Assembly: GCA_945882005.1 (NCBI GenBank)
Contig: CAMCWG010000109.1
Coordinates: forward strand, 1-8,891
Reading direction: 5' to 3'
Source: Bordetella parapertussis
GTDB taxonomy: Bacteria > Pseudomonadota > Gammaproteobacteria > Burkholderiales > Burkholderiaceae_B
DNA length: 8,891 nt
Of this stretch, positions 6,620 through 8,891 are shown one piece after another. The notes beneath the pieces are model-generated. The model made no database searches. It was given only the letters and a program-made list of their open reading frames with translations, and was not told where the DNA came from. The position numbers and the translations under genes were made by a program. Position 1 is the stretch's first letter, and each line of letters starts with the position of its first letter.

Positions 6620-7485
6620 TGCATCGCCTGCACCTACGGCTCATCACTTGGGTCGGATGCTTGTTTTTATTTTTAACGACAGCACATGCGGCGTCGTTAA
6701 ATCAGCCACTCGTAACACTTCATCAGCCGGTACCAGGCGGCGTTGCAGTGATAGAAATCACACCTAAATTAGCCAAAGGCACAACACCCGACATACGCTT
6801 TCTGGATAAGCGTGTTTTGATCGCGCGCGATAGCACTGGGAGATCCTTTGCCGTCGTAGGGATCCCTCTGAGCACCAAACCAGGCACTCACAGCATCACT
6901 GTCGCAACAGGAGCCACAAAAAATTCGCTTAGCTTTGAGGTTCGCGACAAGATCTATCGCGAACAACGCATCACCCTCAAGAGTAATAAACACGTTCATT
7001 TATCTGACGAGGACTTAGCGCGTTATAAACGCGAAGCTACTCTGCAAGACAACGCGTATCAACAGTTCAGTCAAGGATATCCAAGTAACTTGATCCTTGA
7101 TCGACCTGTCGACGCGCCGCTCTCCAGCCCGTTTGGAACCAAACGCTACTTCAATGGTGAGGCGCGCGCACCGCACTCAGGCCTCGATTTTGCAGCGCCA
7201 ACTGGCACGCCCATCAAAGCGCCTGCTGCGGGCACAGTCATCTTGACAGGAGACTTCTTCTTTAATGGGAAAACAGTCTTTGTTGATCACGGACAGGGCA
7301 TGATCAGTATGTTCTGCCATCTATCGGTGATTGGCGTGACAGAGGGTCAAAAACTGGAGCGCGCTCAAGTTCTGGGAAAAGTAGGTGCGACCGGTCGCGT
7401 AACCGGTGCTCACCTACACTGGAACGTGAGTCTGAATGACGCCCGTGTAGATCCAGCTATTTTTCTTGGGTTGTTTTCGCCATGA
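6619..7485 (+). CDS. Secreted M23 family (LytM-type) peptidoglycan endopeptidase
   Basis: Periplasmic zinc peptidase predicted to cut peptidoglycan cross-links. It has 288 residues. Seen: a signal peptide with basic start, hydrophobic core at 10-21 and AHA|A cleavage after residue 24; an N-terminal beta-rich domain at about 28-110; a charged linker at 111-145; and a LytM domain at about 165-285. The zinc site is complete: His186 and Asp190 in HSGLD, His265 and His267 in HLH; His234 in MFCHLS is the other conserved catalytic-region His. This implies an active enzyme rather than an EnvC/NlpD-type activator. The only cysteine after the signal peptide is Cys233, next to His234, so it cannot form an internal disulfide. 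Its ATG overlaps the DsbB-like stop by one base. The substrate bond and septal role are not determinable here. Confidence 0.93.
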   Translation: MHRLHLRLITWVGCLFLFLTTAHAASLNQPLVTLHQPVPGGVAVIEITPKLAKGTTPDIRFLDKRVLIARDSTGRSFAVVGIPLSTKPGTHSITVATGATKNSLSFEVRDKIYREQRITLKSNKHVHLSDEDLARYKREATLQDNAYQQFSQGYPSNLILDRPVDAPLSSPFGTKRYFNGEARAPHSGLDFAAPTGTPIKAPAAGTVILTGDFFFNGKTVFVDHGQGMISMFCHLSVIGVTEGQKLERAQVLGKVGATGRVTGAHLHWNVSLNDARVDPAIFLGLFSP

Positions 7486-7507
7486 AATCCACCTCCCTAC
7501 CTAACGG

Positions 7508-7852
7508 CTAGGCTTCAGAAGGTGGCACATAAACGCCATACTGATTCGCCTCCGGCACTGTCTCTTGGGCGTACCAGTAAATCAATACCAAAATCCCGAT
7601 CACAGTGATGAAGATCAGCTGCCACCAGCCGGTACGTCCGATATCGTGCAGGCGTCGGGCTCCAGCAGCCCACAAAGGCAAAACGAACGCAAGGCTAATG
7701 ATCAGTGAAATCATATTACCCAACGCTAGGCCAGCGATCCAATTGATCAGAAACGTGAAAAGATAAAACCACCAAAACTCACTGCGTGTCGCACGGCCAG
7801 AAAAAGTCGCATATTTTGACAAGCACGTCGAAACGGCTGTACTAAATTTCAT
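7508..7852 (-). CDS. DUF805 family inner-membrane protein
   Basis: Small membrane protein of unknown function, 114 residues. Seen: the DUF805 opening CLSKYATFSGRATRSEFWWFYLF at 10-32, three to four hydrophobic segments (about 27-45, 47-63, 76-94), the signature RRLHDIGRTGWW at 66-77, and a short soluble tail containing NQYG at 103-106. Start choice: GGAGG (minus strand 7861-7857) lies just before ATG 7852; an in-frame GTG at 7870 would add six residues but has no ribosome site and overlaps the purine-rich signal. It converges with the M23 gene (22 bases apart) and diverges from the phosphatase gene. Family assignment is strong; no function can be given. Confidence 0.95.
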   Translation of the reverse strand: MKFSTAVSTCLSKYATFSGRATRSEFWWFYLFTFLINWIAGLALGNMISLIISLAFVLPLWAAGARRLHDIGRTGWWQLIFITVIGILVLIYWYAQETVPEANQYGVYVPPSEA

Positions 7853-7854
7853 AG

Positions 7855-7861
7855 TCCCTCC
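7855..7861 (-). promoter_or_regulatory. Strong ribosome binding site of the DUF805 gene
   Basis: The minus strand reads GGAGGGA two bases before the ATG at 7852 (four bases if GGAGG alone is counted). It settles the start at 7852 against the upstream GTG at 7870. Confidence 0.65.
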
Positions 7862-7882
7862 GGTGGTCACAAGAAAAATTAG

Positions 7883-7910
7883 ATTTTAGTGCGTATCCCG
7901 ATACAATCAA
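7883..7910 (-). promoter_or_regulatory. Predicted sigma-70 promoter of the DUF805 gene
   Basis: On the minus strand TTGATT (7910-7905, four of six matches to TTGACA) is followed after 16 bases by TAAAAT (7888-7883, five of six to TATAAT). Transcription would start near 7876, leaving a leader of about 25 bases with the GGAGG site. The spacer contains GTATC-CC-GATAC (7893-7904), a small inverted repeat. Confidence 0.5.
7902..7907 (+). promoter_or_regulatory. Possible -10 box for the histidine phosphatase gene
   Basis: TACAAT matches TATAAT at five of six bases and lies 32 bases before ATG 7940. No good -35 is present at normal spacing (TTAGAT at 17). It overlaps the -35 of the opposing DUF805 promoter, so the two could not be occupied together. 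Confidence 0.3.
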
Positions 7911-7939
7911 GCAATAACGAAACTACAGGCGCCAACGGC

Positions 7940-8554
7940 ATGACCATCCACTTTATTCGTCACGGTGAGACCTTACTGAATGCCGCTCGCGTCATCCAGC
8001 CTGCCGATACGCCACTCGGGCCCCGTGGGCTTGCGCAAGCTGAATTGGTCGCGCAACGTATCCAAGCGCTTAAGCCTGCGGCAATCCTGAGTAGCGATAT
8101 GCCGCGCGCCTGGCAAACGGCACAAGCCATCTCAAAAGCAACCGGTCTCGTACCGCAAACCACAGCCCTGCTCTGGGAGCGCAATTTTGGTGACTTCCGG
8201 GGCAAGCCACAAAACGCGTTTGACTTCGATCCGATTAGCATGGAAGGTGCACCACCCAACGGTGAGTCGCTGTCAACATTCCATGCCCGGGTTGAAGAAG
8301 CCCTCGCACACGCGCTCACATTGCACGCCACGCTCAATGGTCCACTGATCGTAGTCAGTCATGGGCTGGTGATTCACTCTTTACTCGAGCGCTGTGTTGA
8401 TCTCAATGGGCACACCCTGCCTGAGCGCATCAGCAATACGGCCGTGAGCACCATCGATCCAGCTAAACCACATCGCGCGATATTGGTTAACTGTACGCTA
8501 CACCTGTCTGGCTCCGCGCTAGCAGATGATGCGAAAAGCCTCTCTGGAGGCTAA
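7940..8554 (+). CDS. Histidine phosphatase superfamily protein (phosphoglycerate mutase-like)
   Basis: Branch-1 histidine phosphatase, cytosolic, 204 residues. Seen: FIRHGET at 5-11 with the nucleophile His8 and Arg7; Arg56 in SSDMPRAWQT; acid/base Glu80 in LWERNFGDFRGK; and VVSHGLVIHSLL at 138-149 with the second catalytic His141. All expected catalytic residues are present. The family covers cofactor-dependent phosphoglycerate mutase, alpha-ribazole phosphatase (CobC), SixA and broad acid phosphatases. The short insert and lack of mutase-specific features favour a phosphatase, but the substrate is unknown. ATG 7940 starts the conserved MTIHFIRHGE; an upstream in-frame GTG at 7889 would add 17 residues unlike the family and would lie upstream of the likely -10 box. 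Only a weak ribosome site is seen. It ends 12 bases from the convergent CoxG-like stop. Confidence 0.9.
   Translation: MTIHFIRHGETLLNAARVIQPADTPLGPRGLAQAELVAQRIQALKPAAILSSDMPRAWQTAQAISKATGLVPQTTALLWERNFGDFRGKPQNAFDFDPISMEGAPPNGESLSTFHARVEEALAHALTLHATLNGPLIVVSHGLVIHSLLERCVDLNGHTLPERISNTAVSTIDPAKPHRAILVNCTLHLSGSALADDAKSLSGG
8534..8552 (-). terminator. Possible intrinsic terminator for the CoxG-like gene, inside the phosphatase 3' end
   Basis: Minus strand: AGCCTC (8552-8547), loop CAGA, GAGGCT (8542-8537), and three more T (8536-8534), so the T-run is TTTT including the last stem base. The stem of six perfect pairs begins 14 bases past the CoxG-like stop codon. The T-run is short, so efficiency may be modest. 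It overlaps the last codons of the phosphatase gene on the other strand. Confidence 0.45.
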
Positions 8555-8566
8555 GTCGCCTCTGGG

Positions 8567-8891
8567 TTACTTAGCACCAAATAGCCGTTTGATCCGCGAC
8601 CAAAGAATCGAGGCAAGTACAGAGAGTGGATTTATAGCAGTAGATGCGGGTACGTGCTGCCCCATAGGATCTTGAATGACTCCAGCCACGTTACGGCCAA
8701 AGTCCGCAATCATCCTGCGCACGAACTCCTGCACCAGACCTGACCGCGAAAACTGGGCAAGAGGCCCTTGCAAAACATAGGTCAGTTCAACAAAAACCTT
8801 TGTACGCGCTTGATCCAAACTTTGGACACGGTAGAGTACGTCTCCGGTTGCGCGTGATTGGCTTAACGCGTCTTGCCCACTGCCATGCAAA
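8567..8891 (-). CDS. CoxG-family SRPBCC protein, 5' end outside the window
   Basis: C-terminal 107 codons of a START-fold (SRPBCC) protein like carbon monoxide dehydrogenase subunit G. Seen: a beta-strand TKVFVELTYVLQGPLAQF near 30-47 of the visible part, followed by RSGLVQEFVRRMIADFGRNV near 49-68, the long C-terminal helix; the LQGPLAQF-x-RxGLV signature is typical of CoxG. A Pro/Thr linker and a hydrophobic, basic-ended tail near 84-107 (PLSVLASILWSRIKRLFGAK) could bind the membrane, as known for CoxG. CoxG-like proteins assist molybdenum hydroxylases at the membrane, but no such enzyme is visible here. The frame is open to the right edge; the TTG at 8890 is internal, not a start. It converges with the phosphatase gene. 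Confidence 0.85.
   Translation of the reverse strand, partial: LHGSGQDALSQSRATGDVLYRVQSLDQARTKVFVELTYVLQGPLAQFSRSGLVQEFVRRMIADFGRNVAGVIQDPMGQHVPASTAINPLSVLASILWSRIKRLFGAK

Noticed and set aside
6619..6700. Lipoprotein signal (Cys14) in the M23 protein
   Set aside because: The Cys precedes the hydrophobic core and lacks a proper lipobox; the AHA|A site fits an ordinary signal peptide.
7489..7525. CCACCT...AGGTGG inverted repeat between the M23 and DUF805 genes
   Set aside because: Six pairs with a 25-base loop and no T-run; too weak to call.
8888..8890. TTG at 8890 as the start of the CoxG-like gene
   Set aside because: The visible part begins in the middle of the fold and the frame is open to the edge, so the true start lies outside the window.

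Overview
The window looks like chromosomal DNA from a betaproteobacterium, most likely Burkholderiales and perhaps an Alcaligenaceae relative. This rests on the YajQ sequence, the Burkholderiales-style tetronate genes, the DUF5993/DsbB pair and the moderately GC-rich, densely packed layout. It is an inference from protein resemblance by eye; there is no rRNA or other marker to fix the taxon. No mobile element, tRNA, rRNA or CRISPR array is visible, and no gene-free stretch exceeds about 100 bases.

Left part (1-2670, minus strand): a tight catabolic operon otnK-otnC-denD for a four-carbon sugar acid, probably D-erythronate. DenD (runs off the left edge) oxidises the acid, OtnK phosphorylates 3-oxo-tetronate and OtnC decarboxylates the phosphate to dihydroxyacetone phosphate. 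The genes overlap or nearly abut. A TATAAT box and an inverted repeat lie in front of otnK. OtnC differs from the textbook class II aldolase active site at two positions. Diverging from it (2699-4431, plus) are an Ada-C/Ogt type DNA alkyl-transferase and an Old Yellow Enzyme (NamA/XenA type).

Middle (4451-7485): yajQ on the minus strand is divergent to a plus-strand run of four genes spaced or overlapped by at most 12 bases: a MOSC-domain protein, a 52-residue membrane protein (DUF5993 type, easily missed), an atypical DsbB-like protein whose second cysteine pair sits at the C terminus, and a secreted M23 endopeptidase. The small membrane protein and the DsbB-like gene share an ATGA overlap, and the DsbB-like and M23 genes share a TAATG overlap, so they are probably made together. 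This is the most interesting part of the window: a candidate envelope thiol-redox unit linked to cell-wall hydrolysis.

Right part (7508-8891): a DUF805 membrane protein (minus) and a histidine phosphatase (plus) diverge from a compact promoter region. A CoxG-family SRPBCC protein (minus, cut by the right edge) converges on the phosphatase. A small hairpin with a T-run, which could terminate coxG transcription, lies inside the 3' end of the phosphatase gene.

Coordinates, starts, motifs and overlaps were read from the sequence. Family names come from recalled conserved motifs, and no database search was possible.
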